A DNA stretch of 64,000 nucleotides, taken from the NCBI GenBank assembly GCA_018613055.1, contig JAGGQZ010000026.1, positions 1-64,000 of the forward strand, in the 5' to 3' direction. How positions within the stretch are numbered: position 1 is the first letter of the stretch; each line of letters begins with the position of its first letter. Positions 6,809 to 15,982 of this stretch are shown one piece after another. The translations under genes were made by a program, and so were the position numbers. The notes below the pieces were generated by a model that saw only the letters and a program-made list of their open reading frames with translations, was not told the origin of the DNA and did not search any database. This stretch comes from Chryseobacterium sp. ISL-80 (lineage in GTDB: Bacteria > Bacillota > Bacilli > Bacillales > Cytobacillaceae).

Positions 6809-8913
6809 GTCGATTTGAGGATGAATCTCTCCTCTGCTTCAACCACTTTCAAAGGTCTGGCAAAAAAGAACCCCTGGGCTTTCTCGCAATCGGCATTTGT
6901 CAGGAATTCCACCTGGCTTTGTTCTTCGACACCTTCTGCAATCACTTCCATGCCCAGGCTTTTGCCCAGGTGGATGATGGTTGTAATGATGGCGGCATCC
7001 TTGCCGTTATACTTGATATCCCCTATGAAACTCTGGTCAATTTTCAATACATCAATAGGAAACTGCTTTAAATAACTGAGTGATGAGTACCCTGTCCCAA
7101 AATCATCAACGGAGATTTTGATTCCCAGGTTTTTCAAACGTTTCAGGGTTGGGATTGTTTCTTTCGTATCCTGCATTGCTCCCTCTGTAATCTCAATTTC
7201 CAGAAGGGCGGGATCAATATGGTGCTGCTCAACCGCACTCTTGATTACCCTGACTAAATCCAGCTGCAAAAATTGTTTCGGAGAAATATTGACGGCAATC
7301 CTGATTGGCCTCCCTGCCTTGTCCGACCATTCTCTGATCTGCCGGCATGCCCTGTCAATGACCCAGTTGCCAATCGGGATGATCAACCCGGTATCTTCTG
7401 CAAGCGGAATAAACTCAGCCGGGGAAATAAAGCCTAATTCAGTGCTGTTCCATCGAAGTAAAGCTTCAAAGCTGGATATCTCATTGGTAGTTAAGTTCAC
7501 CTGCGGCTGAAAATAAAGTTCCAGCTCTTCCCGTTCGATTGCTTTTCGCAAATGGGCCTCAAGGGTAATGACATTGATGCCAGTTGATTGCATGTCCGAA
7601 CGATAAAATTGGTAGTGTGCTTTCCCTTTATCTTTCACGCTATATAATGCTTCGTCCGCATATTTGATCAATGATTCAGCGTCCCTCCCGTCATTGGGAT
7701 ATAGGCTGATTCCGATGCTCGGTGTTATATAATACTCCTGGGAATTGAAATAAAAAGATTCATTGAATCTGGATAATATTTTTTGTGCGAATTCACCTGC
7801 GGCTAGCCTGCCTGTTTCTTCAAGGACAATGATGAATTCGTCACCGCCCTGTCTGTAGACAGTACAGTTTACTTTTTGTATTTCGACCAGCCGATCTGCA
7901 ACCTGTTTTAGAATCTGGTCGCCAACAAAATGCCCCAGTGTATCGTTCAGGTACTTGAAACGATCGATATCCAGAAAGAGAAGGGCGAAGGGAGTCTTTT
8001 GCTTCATTCTGTTTTTCACAAGAGTATCAAGATGATCGAGAAGTGCCCTACGGTTATGCAGCCCTGTAAGCTGATCGTGGAATGCCATGTATCTAATCAA
8101 CTCTGTATTTTTAGCCTGTTCAGAAAGATCCCGTATAATGATATACATTCCTTTTATTTCAGAATGGATCACAATTGGTATTGTCTTCAAATGGACAGTA
8201 AGGAAATTGCCTTTTCGGTGCATGAAGCGGCAATCAAGCGATTCCTTCGCATTTCCATGTTTCGTATCAGTCAATAGCTCGTGAAATGGCGGCAGGTCAC
8301 TCTCGCAAATCAAGCTGGTGATCTTCCGCGATTTAAGCTGTTTGCCCGTATATCCTGTCAATAGTTGGGCAGCGGGGTTGACATCAAGGATTTTCCCTCT
8401 AAGGTCAATTGAAAAAACAGCATCAAGATTATGATCAATAAGTGATCGATAGCGCTGCTCGCTGTCAATCAATCGATTCTTTTCCTTCAGGGTTTCGGTA
8501 ATATCCCGAGTGACCGCTACAACATATTGTACATCCCCTGACTCATTCTTGACCGGAGTCAGCAGTGTCTCACCAAGAACCTGTTTGTCATTCTCAAGAT
8601 CGACTTGATCATGGAAAACGACTTCCTGTCCTTTATTCACGGCTTTTAAATACTGCTGCTGCAAGGGGGCCAACCGATTAACCGGCAATACTTCCTCCAT
8701 CGTCTTGCCAATATCACGCGGGTTCATTCCCGCGTGGAGCAGTCCGTTTTCATTCGCAAATAAATAACGGAATTGGTATCCCGGTTCTACCTCCATGATA
8801 AAAACGAGATCCTTCACATGTTTAAAGATGATATCTGAAATCATCTGTTCGATTTTATTGGGAGCCGGCATGCTCCTTCTTTTTGTGATTCGTGATTGCT
8901 TCATTTGATTCAT
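6796..8913 (-). CDS. PAS-PAS-GGDEF-EAL c-di-GMP signalling protein
   Basis: A 705-residue soluble protein: PAS domain about 35-140, second PAS about 150-265, GGDEF about 275-435, EAL about 450-700. The synthase motif is intact (GGDEF) with the [12 protein letters not shown] lead-in, and the phosphodiesterase motifs are intact ([29 protein letters not shown]), so both activities are chemically possible. No membrane segment is present, so it probably senses a cytoplasmic signal. GAGGATGG precedes the ATG. It is convergent with ykuE and their ends share a palindrome. It resembles DgcW-type B. subtilis proteins only in architecture. The neighbouring ykuI product is a likely receptor or partner (inference). 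Confidence 0.92.
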   Translation of the reverse strand: MNQMKQSRITKRRSMPAPNKIEQMISDIIFKHVKDLVFIMEVEPGYQFRYLFANENGLLHAGMNPRDIGKTMEEVLPVNRLAPLQQQYLKAVNKGQEVVFHDQVDLENDKQVLGETLLTPVKNESGDVQYVVAVTRDITETLKEKNRLIDSEQRYRSLIDHNLDAVFSIDLRGKILDVNPAAQLLTGYTGKQLKSRKITSLICESDLPPFHELLTDTKHGNAKESLDCRFMHRKGNFLTVHLKTIPIVIHSEIKGMYIIIRDLSEQAKNTELIRYMAFHDQLTGLHNRRALLDHLDTLVKNRMKQKTPFALLFLDIDRFKYLNDTLGHFVGDQILKQVADRLVEIQKVNCTVYRQGGDEFIIVLEETGRLAAGEFAQKILSRFNESFYFNSQEYYITPSIGISLYPNDGRDAESLIKYADEALYSVKDKGKAHYQFYRSDMQSTGINVITLEAHLRKAIEREELELYFQPQVNLTTNEISSFEALLRWNSTELGFISPAEFIPLAEDTGLIIPIGNWVIDRACRQIREWSDKAGRPIRIAVNISPKQFLQLDLVRVIKSAVEQHHIDPALLEIEITEGAMQDTKETIPTLKRLKNLGIKISVDDFGTGYSSLSYLKQFPIDVLKIDQSFIGDIKYNGKDAAIITTIIHLGKSLGMEVIAEGVEEQSQVEFLTNADCEKAQGFFFARPLKVVEAEERFILKSTTSS

Positions 8914-9115
8914 CTAACCATCCTCATTCCAGAAGTACATTTGTACCTGGTCCATGATCCGAAATAGTTTTATATCCCTATTTTACCTTTTCGAATAAGG
9001 AAAAACGATACTATTTTTTAAATATTTACAAATTTTCGCTAAAAATCGACATCGAAAAATCGCAAGGTGCCCTTCTCTTACAACAGGCATAAGCTGATGC
9101 AGAGGAGGAGATTTT

Positions 9116-9613
9116 ATGTATCATATTGTTAAGCGAGGCGAAACTTTGGCCGTTATCGCAGCAAATTATCGACGGCCCCTAAGTCAAATCCTATCAGCGA
9201 ATCCCGGGATCATCAATCCTGCGCTCATTTATCCAGGCCAGCGTATTTCAATTCCCGGACTTCCGGATCCTGCTTCCATTCCTTACTCCATTTCGGTATC
9301 ATTAACCAGCAAAAGGCTCAGTTTATACAGAGCAGGCAAATTAGTAAAAACATACCCTGTCGGCATCGGGAAAATGCTGACCCAAACCCCCGTCGGAGAA
9401 TTTGTCATTGTCAACAGAGAACCCAACCCTGGCGGACCTTATGGCGTAATGTGGTTATCTCTTTCCAAGCTTGGGTATGGAATCCATGGAACAAATAACC
9501 CTGCCTCCATCGGCAAGTCTGTTTCAAAAGGATGTATACGCATGCAAAACAAAGATGTTCTCGAGTTAGCCCGGCAGGTACCGAACGGAACAAGAGTAGC
9601 CATCAGGCCATAA
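9116..9613 (+). CDS. ykuD: L,D-transpeptidase YkuD
   Basis: A 165-residue enzyme, one residue from the B. subtilis protein as remembered. An N-terminal LysM module (residues 1-48, [10 protein letters not shown] to [10 protein letters not shown]) binds peptidoglycan, and the YkuD catalytic domain fills 55-165 with His124 in GIHGTN and the nucleophile Cys140 in SKGCIRM. It forms 3-3 cross-links in the wall; in B. subtilis it is associated with spores. There is no classical signal peptide, as in the family. GAGGAGG lies before the ATG. Confidence 0.95.
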   Translation: MYHIVKRGETLAVIAANYRRPLSQILSANPGIINPALIYPGQRISIPGLPDPASIPYSISVSLTSKRLSLYRAGKLVKTYPVGIGKMLTQTPVGEFVIVNREPNPGGPYGVMWLSLSKLGYGIHGTNNPASIGKSVSKGCIRMQNKDVLELARQVPNGTRVAIRP

Positions 9614-9660
9614 AAATGCTCGATGAAAGGCTTCTATTTCTCAAAAAGCCAAATAAAGGT

Positions 9661-9666
9661 TATAAT
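9661..9666 (+). promoter_or_regulatory. candidate -10 box of ykyB promoter
   Basis: A perfect TATAAT occurs 58 bases before the ykyB start. The hexamer 17 bases upstream (TTCTCA) is a poor -35, so this is a candidate only. Confidence 0.4.
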
Positions 9667-9723
9667 AGAAATATGGTTAATAAGGACTTGCATAGGTGCT
9701 AATGCAGAAAGGAGCCTAACCCA

Positions 9724-10194
9724 TTGAAGAATGAAAGGAACAATATTCCCCAACTCCGTCCAACGATTGAGAACCTCTCGCAAGCTATCTTCACAGTGAA
9801 CCGTCATGCCAAGACTGCTCCAAATCCGAAATTTCTTTATCAGTTAAAACATGATGCGATAAAAAAAATGCTCAGGGAAGGAAAAGCCAAAAAAACTGGT
9901 CTTCATTTCTCAAACAATCCAAGAAACAGCCAGCAGCAGTCAGACGTACTGGTGGTTTGCGGTGATTATACGTTCCATATCCCGCCGACTAAACAGGATT
10001 TTGAGCAGCTGCCCCACCTGGGAAAGCTTGATCAGGCTGTCAGGAACCCGAGAGCATCAATATCGCTGACCAACGCGAAAAAATTATTGTCATCCTACAC
10101 TGGGTTAAAAGAGGCCCAGGAAGCTTCCGGAACTGCCAGGACAAGAAAATATGTAAAACCCGTATTTAAAAAGCTTGGCGAAAGATATCCGTAA
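9724..10194 (+). CDS. ykyB: YkyB family protein
   Basis: A 156-residue basic protein, near the length of B. subtilis YkyB, and placed next to ykuD and cheV as in that genome. It starts at a TTG after GAAAGGAG. The sequence is Lys/Arg-rich at both ends with a central beta-rich core (VLVVCGDYTFHIPPTKQDF, about 76-94), and has no membrane segment. The function is unknown; the charge might suit nucleic-acid binding (inference). A strong terminator follows two bases after the stop. Confidence 0.88.
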   Translation: MKNERNNIPQLRPTIENLSQAIFTVNRHAKTAPNPKFLYQLKHDAIKKMLREGKAKKTGLHFSNNPRNSQQQSDVLVVCGDYTFHIPPTKQDFEQLPHLGKLDQAVRNPRASISLTNAKKLLSSYTGLKEAQEASGTARTRKYVKPVFKKLGERYP

Positions 10195-10195
10195 A

Positions 10196-10225
10196 AGAAA
10201 GCTGGAAGCCCAGCTTTCTATTTTT
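10196..10225 (+). terminator. terminator of ykyB
   Basis: A ten-pair perfect stem (AGAAAGCTGG and complement) with an AAGC loop and an ATTTTTAT tail, two bases beyond the ykyB stop. Confidence 0.85.
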
Positions 10226-10239
10226 ATAGACAATCTGCC

Positions 10240-11145
10240 TTATAAAATCAATTCATCAATCTTCAGAACCAACTGTGCAATCTCCGGCTTGCTGATCTGG
10301 GCATCCGCACCCACAACACTTCCCTTATGGCGGAGCTCGTTCGTGATCAACGAAGAAAAGATGATCACCGGAAGCTTTGACAGGACCGGATGCTCCTTTA
10401 TCCTCTTTGTCAAATGGTGGCCATCCATCTGGGGCATTTCAATATCGGTAATCACAAGCTGGACTGCCCCGGGTAACTCCTGTGGGTTCGCTGTCAAATG
10501 CTCAAGATAAGTGATTGCATCCTGCCCATTCTCGAAAAACTCCAGATTCTCGAATCCTGCTTCACTCAATGTGTCATGAAGCATTTTTCTTAACATCGCA
10601 GAATCTTCTGCAATCACGATTTTTTTCGAAGAACGTTCTCGAGGCCCCAGCTTTTTGACATCACTGATTTTCACCCCAGAATCAGGATTGATCTCAAGAA
10701 GAATCTTTTCAAAATCCAGGAACAGAACCATCTCTCCTGCCAGTTTGATCACTCCGATCACCTGGCTCTCCTGACCCTGATACAAATCGGATGGTTTCTC
10801 GATCTGAGTCCATGAAATACGATGGATCTGCGAAACGGTATGCACATGGAATACCGTCTTTTGCCGATTGAATTCCGCAACTATGAATTTATCCATTTGA
10901 GGATTGGCTGACTGCGTCAGTCCTAAAGCAGACGCCACATTGATAACAGGAAGCACCTCACCCCTCAGTTCCATAATTCCCTCCACAAATGGATGCGACT
11001 GAGGAATCTCCACGACCGGGACCGGATTGAGGATTTCTTTCACTTTCATAACATTTATGGCAAATTTATTCTGGCCGATCCCGAACTCGACAATTTCCAG
11101 TTCATTCGTGCCCGATTCTAATAAAATACTGCTATCATTCATCAT
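10240..11145 (-). CDS. cheV: chemotaxis coupling protein CheV
   Basis: A 301-residue protein with a CheW-like domain (about 15-155; NPVPVVEIP, MELRGEVLPVI) and a receiver domain (about 175-300). The receiver has its acidic pocket (VIAEDS), phospho-acceptor Asp in ITDIEMPQMDG and the switch and Lys positions (FSS, ISKPE). CheV couples receptors to CheA and helps adaptation. Two adjacent ATG codons follow AAGGAAGAGC; the first is used here. A sigma-D type promoter lies about 45-70 bases upstream, fitting motility control. No other chemotaxis gene is in the window. Confidence 0.95.
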   Translation of the reverse strand: MMNDSSILLESGTNELEIVEFGIGQNKFAINVMKVKEILNPVPVVEIPQSHPFVEGIMELRGEVLPVINVASALGLTQSANPQMDKFIVAEFNRQKTVFHVHTVSQIHRISWTQIEKPSDLYQGQESQVIGVIKLAGEMVLFLDFEKILLEINPDSGVKISDVKKLGPRERSSKKIVIAEDSAMLRKMLHDTLSEAGFENLEFFENGQDAITYLEHLTANPQELPGAVQLVITDIEMPQMDGHHLTKRIKEHPVLSKLPVIIFSSLITNELRHKGSVVGADAQISKPEIAQLVLKIDELIL

Positions 11146-11186
11146 GCTCTTCCTTCTCTATAAAAAATATGGGTACTATATACCTA

Positions 11187-11214
11187 TTATCGGCAGATCG
11201 GATAATACCCTTTA
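11187..11214 (-). promoter_or_regulatory. sigma-D type promoter for cheV
   Basis: On the minus strand TAAA (11214-11211) is followed after 16 bases by GCCGATAA (11194-11187), seven of eight matches to the flagellar sigma-D -10 GCCGATAT. B. subtilis cheV belongs to the SigD regulon, which supports the call. Confidence 0.75.
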
Positions 11215-11257
11215 GCAAATGGCCCTGTTAAAATTTTATTGATGATTACACATTATT

Positions 11258-11288
11258 AAGGGGAACCCATTATTTATGGATTCCCCTT
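11258..11288. other. orphan hairpin
   Basis: A 13-pair stem with one mismatch (AAGGGGAA-C-CCAT and its partner) and a five-base loop lies between the cheV promoter and the DHFR-like gene end. Neither flank is T-rich, so a normal terminator role is not obvious. Confidence 0.5.
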
Positions 11289-11367
11289 TAGCAATCAATA
11301 CGTAAAACAACTGTCGAATATGAACTTACATTATTTATTACAATATATCTTTGAAGTGAAAGTTTTT

Positions 11368-11937
11368 TTAGTTACCATGCCAATGATAAATTATTTGCAC
11401 AACGCCAGAGGAAAATGTTCTTGTATTAACCATTTTTAAATTAACCCTCTGTTTTAAATCAATAAACAACGGTTTTCCTTCTCCCAAAGCAACAGGGTGA
11501 ATAGATAATCTAAATTCATCAACAAGCCCAAGATTAATAAAAGTTGTAATGAGACTTGCTCCGCCATAGAGCCAGATGTCTTTACCAGACTCTTTCTTCA
11601 ATTTATTTACTTCTACAAGGATATTATCATTTATAAGTATCGCTTGATTATCAATCGTATTCTGTGTTCTGGAAAAAACATATTTCTTTTTACGATGAAC
11701 CAATTCCCAAATTTCCTTTTCGGTATCTGTGTCTTCATTTTTCGGAATATATTGTCCCCATAAATCGTAGCTTTTCCTACCATATAAAATAGTATCAATT
11801 TGATTTAGGAAGTCAGTAAACCCCATATCAGGGTCCATGATGCACCAATCAACCTCTCCATTTTTCCCTTCAATAAAACCATCTAAAGTAACTGCTAAAT
11901 CTAAAATTATTCTTCTTTGTTTTAAGGTATTTGACAT
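11368..11937 (-). CDS. DHFR-like reductase (RibD C-terminal family)
   Basis: A 189-residue protein of the dihydrofolate-reductase-like family that includes YyaP and YwjB of B. subtilis. Family features are RRIILDLAVTLDGFIEG at the N-terminus, ILYGRKSYDLWG (about 51-62), WLYGGASLITTFINLGLVDE (about 118-137) and the IHPVALGEGKPLF box. The expected cofactor is NADPH; the substrate is unknown. AAGGAAGAATAGTT precedes the ATG. The gene and its flanks are visibly more AT-rich than neighbours, which hints at separate acquisition (inference). No partner gene is adjacent. Confidence 0.85.
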   Translation of the reverse strand: MSNTLKQRRIILDLAVTLDGFIEGKNGEVDWCIMDPDMGFTDFLNQIDTILYGRKSYDLWGQYIPKNEDTDTEKEIWELVHRKKKYVFSRTQNTIDNQAILINDNILVEVNKLKKESGKDIWLYGGASLITTFINLGLVDEFRLSIHPVALGEGKPLFIDLKQRVNLKMVNTRTFSSGVVQIIYHWHGN

Positions 11938-12016
11938 AACTATTCTTCCTTTTATTATTCCGATTTTGATTCTTCTGTTCTGTTGAATAAGGTTTAGACT
12001 ATTTTAAGTTGAAAAA

Positions 12017-12044
12017 TATTAAAAGCAAACCAAAAATGGTTTGC
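12017..12044 (-). terminator. terminator of the DinB-family gene
   Basis: An eight-pair stem (GCAAACCA/TGGTTTGC) followed on the minus strand by TTTTAATATTTTTC, ten bases past the stop of the DinB-family gene. Confidence 0.7.
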
Positions 12045-12053
12045 CTATGAAAA

Positions 12054-12527
12054 TCAGTTTGCGATTGTCCTTCCTAACACAGCATCTACTTGTTTTTGAT
12101 GATGAAGATCGTGCCAGATAAAGTCCGCAAAATATGTACCAGTCGTCATTTGATGATCAGAAATCTTGAATGACACGGCAAGAGCGTCTTGATTCATGCG
12201 TTCAAGCATTTCATGGAACTCTTGACGGACCTCAAGGAGCTCATCAAGGATTTGGTCCTTAGTTGCGTTATTTTCAGCATAATCACGTGCCATATCATTG
12301 ATTTCCTGAAAATCAGGGAATGATGGCAGAACAGCGTCTTCTTTAAAAAACGGAAATCGTTTTTCCAATGAAAATTTATCCCAGAATAGCAGGTGGGATA
12401 CTACTGCTGCTACCGCCCACTTTCCCTCTCCTAGCGGCATATTCCATTCACTGTCATCAAGATTCCTTAATGATTGGATCCAGATATCGAACTCTGTATA
12501 ATGTTTTTTGATTTGTTCCAAGTCCAA
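12054..12527 (-). CDS. DinB superfamily protein
   Basis: A 157-residue four-helix DinB-like protein. Metal-ligand histidines occur as VSHLLFWDK near the N-terminal third and IWHDLHHQKQ near residue 143, the usual DinB triad arrangement. Members are thiol-dependent transferases or stress proteins; no substrate can be named. The TTG at 12527 is preferred because AAAGGGGTG lies six bases upstream; a GTG nine bases earlier would overlap that site. It stands alone between a reductase gene and divergent patA, with its own terminator. Confidence 0.82.
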   Translation of the reverse strand: MDLEQIKKHYTEFDIWIQSLRNLDDSEWNMPLGEGKWAVAAVVSHLLFWDKFSLEKRFPFFKEDAVLPSFPDFQEINDMARDYAENNATKDQILDELLEVRQEFHEMLERMNQDALAVSFKISDHQMTTGTYFADFIWHDLHHQKQVDAVLGRTIAN

Positions 12528-12663
12528 GTGGAACACCCCTTTCCATTTCTACCTAAATTAATATTCGCTGCTTCTTTCATTAACCCTTTTTCCTTGCAGA
12601 TGAATTTACAACTTCCCACTTTAACATGGTAAAATAGGAATGATCATTGGAGGGATGTCATAA

Positions 12664-13809
12664 GTGGAGCATTTAATTAATAATCGGGTAAAAAACATAG
12701 AGATATCAGGCATCAGGAAGTTTTTCAACATGGTTGCCCACGTGGAGGATATGATTTCTTTGACCATCGGACAGCCTGACTTCAAAACGCCTGAACATGT
12801 TAAAGAAGCAGGCAAGCAAGCCATAGAGTCAAATATCACTACATATACACATAATGCTGGTCTGATTCAGCTAAGAGAGGCCGCAGCGGATTTTTACAAA
12901 AAGAAATACCATGTCGATTATTCAGCTGACCATGAAACAATCATCACCGTAGGAGCAAGTGAGGCGATTGATATCACCTTCCGGACCATCCTGGATGAAG
13001 GCTGTGAGGTGATCCTTCCCGGCCCTGTCTATCCAGGATACGAGCCGATCATCAAGCTTTGCGGTGCCACTCCAATCTATGCGGATATCAGGAATACAGG
13101 ATTCCGGATGACAGCCGAACTGATTGAGAGCCTGATTACCGAAAAAACAAGGTGCATCGTCCTCCCATACCCATCAAATCCTACCGGGGTCAGTCTGAAT
13201 GAGAGCGAGCTCCTGGAAATTGCACAACTCCTGATGGACAAGGATATTTTTGTGCTGGCTGATGAAATTTACAGTGAACTGGTTTACGAGCAGAAGCATG
13301 TATCTATTGCCCAATTCCTGAGGGAAAAGACGATTGTCATTAACGGGCTTTCCAAATCCCACTCGATGACAGGCTGGCGGATAGGGATGCTTTTTGCGCC
13401 TGAATATCTGGCAAAACATATTCTGAAAGTACATCAATACAATGTGACTTGTGCAACTTCGATTTCACAAATGGCTGCATTGGAGGCTTTGACGGCGGGG
13501 ATTGATGACGCATTGCCAATGAAAGAGGAGTATGCCATTAGGCGTGATTATGTATTCAAAAGGCTCCAGTCAATGGAACTTGATGTCATCAAGCCTGAAG
13601 GAGCGTTCTACTTTTTCATTAAAATTCCGGCAACCGATATTTCTTCATTTGATTTTTGTATGGATTTAGTCAAAGAAGCAAAGCTGGCTGTTGTTCCCGG
13701 AAGTGCATTCTCCGAATTTGGAGAGGGGTATTTCCGCCTTTCCTATGCATATTCAATGGACACGCTTAAAGAAGGATTAGACCGTCTGGAGAGATATTTA
13801 CGCCAATAA
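12664..13809 (+). CDS. patA: aminotransferase PatA
   Basis: A 381-residue class I/II PLP aminotransferase. The cofactor lysine is in NGLSKSHSMTGWRIG (about 224-238), with PSNPTG (about 168-173) and YSELVYE (about 200) as further fold-type I marks. B. subtilis PatA is the N-acetyl-L,L-diaminopimelate aminotransferase of lysine and cell-wall precursor synthesis; the same role is likely. It begins with GTG after GGAGGG. In B. subtilis it lies close to cheV and kinA; kinA is missing here. A strong terminator follows. Confidence 0.88.
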   Translation: MEHLINNRVKNIEISGIRKFFNMVAHVEDMISLTIGQPDFKTPEHVKEAGKQAIESNITTYTHNAGLIQLREAAADFYKKKYHVDYSADHETIITVGASEAIDITFRTILDEGCEVILPGPVYPGYEPIIKLCGATPIYADIRNTGFRMTAELIESLITEKTRCIVLPYPSNPTGVSLNESELLEIAQLLMDKDIFVLADEIYSELVYEQKHVSIAQFLREKTIVINGLSKSHSMTGWRIGMLFAPEYLAKHILKVHQYNVTCATSISQMAALEALTAGIDDALPMKEEYAIRRDYVFKRLQSMELDVIKPEGAFYFFIKIPATDISSFDFCMDLVKEAKLAVVPGSAFSEFGEGYFRLSYAYSMDTLKEGLDRLERYLRQ

Positions 13810-13813
13810 CTTG

Positions 13814-13849
13814 AAAGCCGTTCCTCAATCAGCAGGAACGGCTTTTTAT
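13814..13849 (+). terminator. terminator of patA
   Basis: An eleven-pair perfect stem (AAAGCCGTTCC and complement), ten-base loop and a T run, five bases after the patA stop. Confidence 0.85.
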
Positions 13850-14025
13850 TACCCCTTATATTTTCCGTTATTTTTAGGAGCTTTCTCTTTTTTTGCTTTA
13901 TCCTTATGGATTTTATTTGTCGCAGCACTGCCAATTTCATGTGAGAACTCAGAATCAATGACAGCAGAGTCAAAACCTTTTTTGTTTTTTTGCTGCGGAT
14001 CATTCTTTTTTGTCCTTTTAGCCAT
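13849..14025 (-). CDS. small Lys-rich protein, MAKR/SEFS type
   Basis: A 58-residue, very hydrophilic, lysine-rich peptide starting MAKRTKKNDPQQ, with a central DSEFSHEIGS and a basic tail KNNGKYKG. AAGGAGGGGATTTCT directly before the ATG argues strongly for translation. The central motif (D/E)SEFS-E and the MAKR start are shared with the 53-residue product at 60151-60312, suggesting two members of one family. The composition resembles minor spore-core proteins of Bacillaceae, but this assignment is inference. Its stop codon abuts the patA terminator. Confidence 0.7.
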   Translation of the reverse strand: MAKRTKKNDPQQKNKKGFDSAVIDSEFSHEIGSAATNKIHKDKAKKEKAPKNNGKYKG

Positions 14026-14087
14026 AGAAATCCCCTCCTTTAGGTTTTAGTATCTTTACCTGGGGAGGGGTCTATGACTAGCAAATA

Positions 14088-14969
14088 TTATGATTGTTTC
14101 CAGTACTTATATAACGCCTGTGTGCCGCTGTTTTCTTCGCCTTTTTCCGCGAGCTGCTCATACAATGAAAGAGCCATCGAGAGGCCAGGCACTTCCATGT
14201 CCATCCGCTTCGCTTCATCGAGGGCAATTTTCATATCCTTGATGAAATGCTTGATGAAGAAACCAGGCTCGAAATTGCCTGCAATCATCCTTGGTGCCAG
14301 GTTTGACAGTGACCAGCTGCCTGCAGCACCGGTCGAAATGCTTTTCAATACGGTCTCAGGATCAAGGCCGGCCTTTTCGGCGTAGATGATTGCCTCACAA
14401 ACACCGATCATATTCGAAGCGATCGCAATCTGGTTGGCCATCTTAGTGTGCTGACCCGCACCAGGCTCTCCCTGATGAACTATATTCGTACCAAGTATAT
14501 TAAGCAATGGTTCCACTTCCAGGAAAGCCTCATCATCGCTGCCGACCATAATCGCTAGCCTGGCTTCCCGGGCACCGACATCTCCGCCGGAAACAGGAGC
14601 ATCAATAGCATGGATTCCTTTTTCTTTTGCTTTTTCATAAATCTTCTTTGCCAGGGATGGGGTCGATGTGGTCATATCAATCAGATAACTGCCCGGTTTC
14701 GCATTGGCAATGAGTCCATCCTCGCCCAAATAAACCTCTTCCACATCTGATGGGTAACCGACAATTGTAAAAACAACATCTGCTTTTCGGGCAACCTCAC
14801 GTGGTGACTCTGACCAGACCGCCCCTTTTTCCAGCAATTCAGCTGCCTTTTCTTTTGTCCTAGTATAAACCGTAAGCTGATAGCCTGCTTCAAGCAGATG
14901 GCCTGCCATGCTTTTCCCCATCACACCAGTTCCGATAAATCCAATTACCGTATCTTCTTTGGATAGCAT
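14088..14969 (-). CDS. ykwC: beta-hydroxyacid dehydrogenase YkwC
   Basis: A 293-residue NAD(P)-dependent enzyme of the 3-hydroxyisobutyrate/tartronate semialdehyde dehydrogenase family. The Rossmann motif GFIGTGVMGKSMAGHLL fills residues 10-26, the substrate signature DAPVSGGDVGA lies near 122-132, the catalytic Lys in GQHTKMANQ near 175, and the all-helical C-terminal domain is full length. GAAGGAGTACAT precedes the ATG. It occupies the ykwC position of B. subtilis, but mcpC, expected beside it, is absent. Its exact substrate is unknown. Confidence 0.9.
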   Translation of the reverse strand: MLSKEDTVIGFIGTGVMGKSMAGHLLEAGYQLTVYTRTKEKAAELLEKGAVWSESPREVARKADVVFTIVGYPSDVEEVYLGEDGLIANAKPGSYLIDMTTSTPSLAKKIYEKAKEKGIHAIDAPVSGGDVGAREARLAIMVGSDDEAFLEVEPLLNILGTNIVHQGEPGAGQHTKMANQIAIASNMIGVCEAIIYAEKAGLDPETVLKSISTGAAGSWSLSNLAPRMIAGNFEPGFFIKHFIKDMKIALDEAKRMDMEVPGLSMALSLYEQLAEKGEENSGTQALYKYWKQS

Positions 14970-15026
14970 ATGTACTCCTTCTTCCCCTTTTTAATTTTAA
15001 ATATATTCTAACATTAGAATCAAAAA

Positions 15027-15050
15027 AGGCCGAGAAATTAATCCCGGCCT
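15027..15050 (-). terminator. terminator-like hairpin upstream of ykwC
   Basis: A nine-pair stem with one mismatch (AGGCCGAGA and partner) is followed on the minus strand by TTTTTT. It lies 58 bases upstream of the ykwC start, where no minus-strand gene precedes it, so it is either a leader attenuator or the remnant of a lost upstream gene. Confidence 0.55.
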
Positions 15051-15208
15051 CCAGAGCGATCTACCATTTTTATGCGCACCCTTATGTTACCCCTTCCTTG
15101 GTCTTTTCAAACATAAAGATTCATTAAATTTATATAGTGGTTCTCGAGTTGACCTTGTGTGCCTAAAGTTTCTATACTGTGGTTATGACGACTTTCCGAG
15201 GTGTGAAT

Positions 15209-15874
15209 ATGTTTTATAAAGAGATTTATGTGTACGACAATAATAAACCTGTCAAGGCAACGTTTAGAAATTATAGGAAAGATGACTTCGACCAGTTAGT
15301 CCGCGTCCAGCAGGAAGCCTTCCCCCCGCCTTTTCCGGAGGATCTCTGGTGGAATGAAGATCAGCTGACAAATCATATTAGCTTGTTCCCGGAAGGTGCA
15401 ATTTGTGTTGAAGTCGATGGCAGGATTGCAGGCTCCATCACCGGCCTGATTGTTGATTTGAAAAATGGGGATGAAGATCATTCTTGGGCTGATATCACAG
15501 ATAATGGCTATATCCGGAATCACGACCCAAATGGCAATACACTATACATAGTCGATATTTGCATCAGCCCGGCCTATCGGAAATTGGGACTTGGAAAATG
15601 GATGATGCAATGCATGTATGAAACAGTGGTTCATTTAGGATTGGATCGGCTTTTGGGTGGCGGCAGGATGCCGGGTTATCACCTTTATGCTGCACACATG
15701 TCGATTGACCAGTATATTGAAAAAGTACTTGCTGGTGAATTGAAGGACCCCGTCGTTTCCTTTTTGCTCCGCTGCGGACGTACCCCGGTAAAACCGGTGG
15801 CTAATTATCTGGAAGATGAAGAATCATTGAATTATGGAATGCTGATGGAGTGGAAAAACCCATTTAAAGCTTAG
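15209..15874 (+). CDS. ykwB: GNAT-family N-acetyltransferase YkwB
   Basis: A 221-residue GNAT acetyltransferase. The acetyl-CoA loop is VDICISPAYRKLGLGKWMMQ (about 113-132), preceded by the beta-strand GRIAGSITGLIVD. The long C-terminal segment after residue 150 is typical of the YkwB group. The ATG at 15209 follows GAGGTG by five bases and is preferred over a GTG 30 bases earlier. The position next to ptsI matches B. subtilis. The substrate is unknown. A tandem hairpin array begins 109 bases beyond the stop. Confidence 0.88.
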   Translation: MFYKEIYVYDNNKPVKATFRNYRKDDFDQLVRVQQEAFPPPFPEDLWWNEDQLTNHISLFPEGAICVEVDGRIAGSITGLIVDLKNGDEDHSWADITDNGYIRNHDPNGNTLYIVDICISPAYRKLGLGKWMMQCMYETVVHLGLDRLLGGGRMPGYHLYAAHMSIDQYIEKVLAGELKDPVVSFLLRCGRTPVKPVANYLEDEESLNYGMLMEWKNPFKA

Positions 15875-15982
15875 ATGTATTCCTGCTGTTTTTGTACGGT
15901 CATTAAGTCACCGTTATCAGGACTTTATTAAACTGTTCAATGTGACTGCTTTTGACAGCTATGATGCTCTTCCTTATGAACT

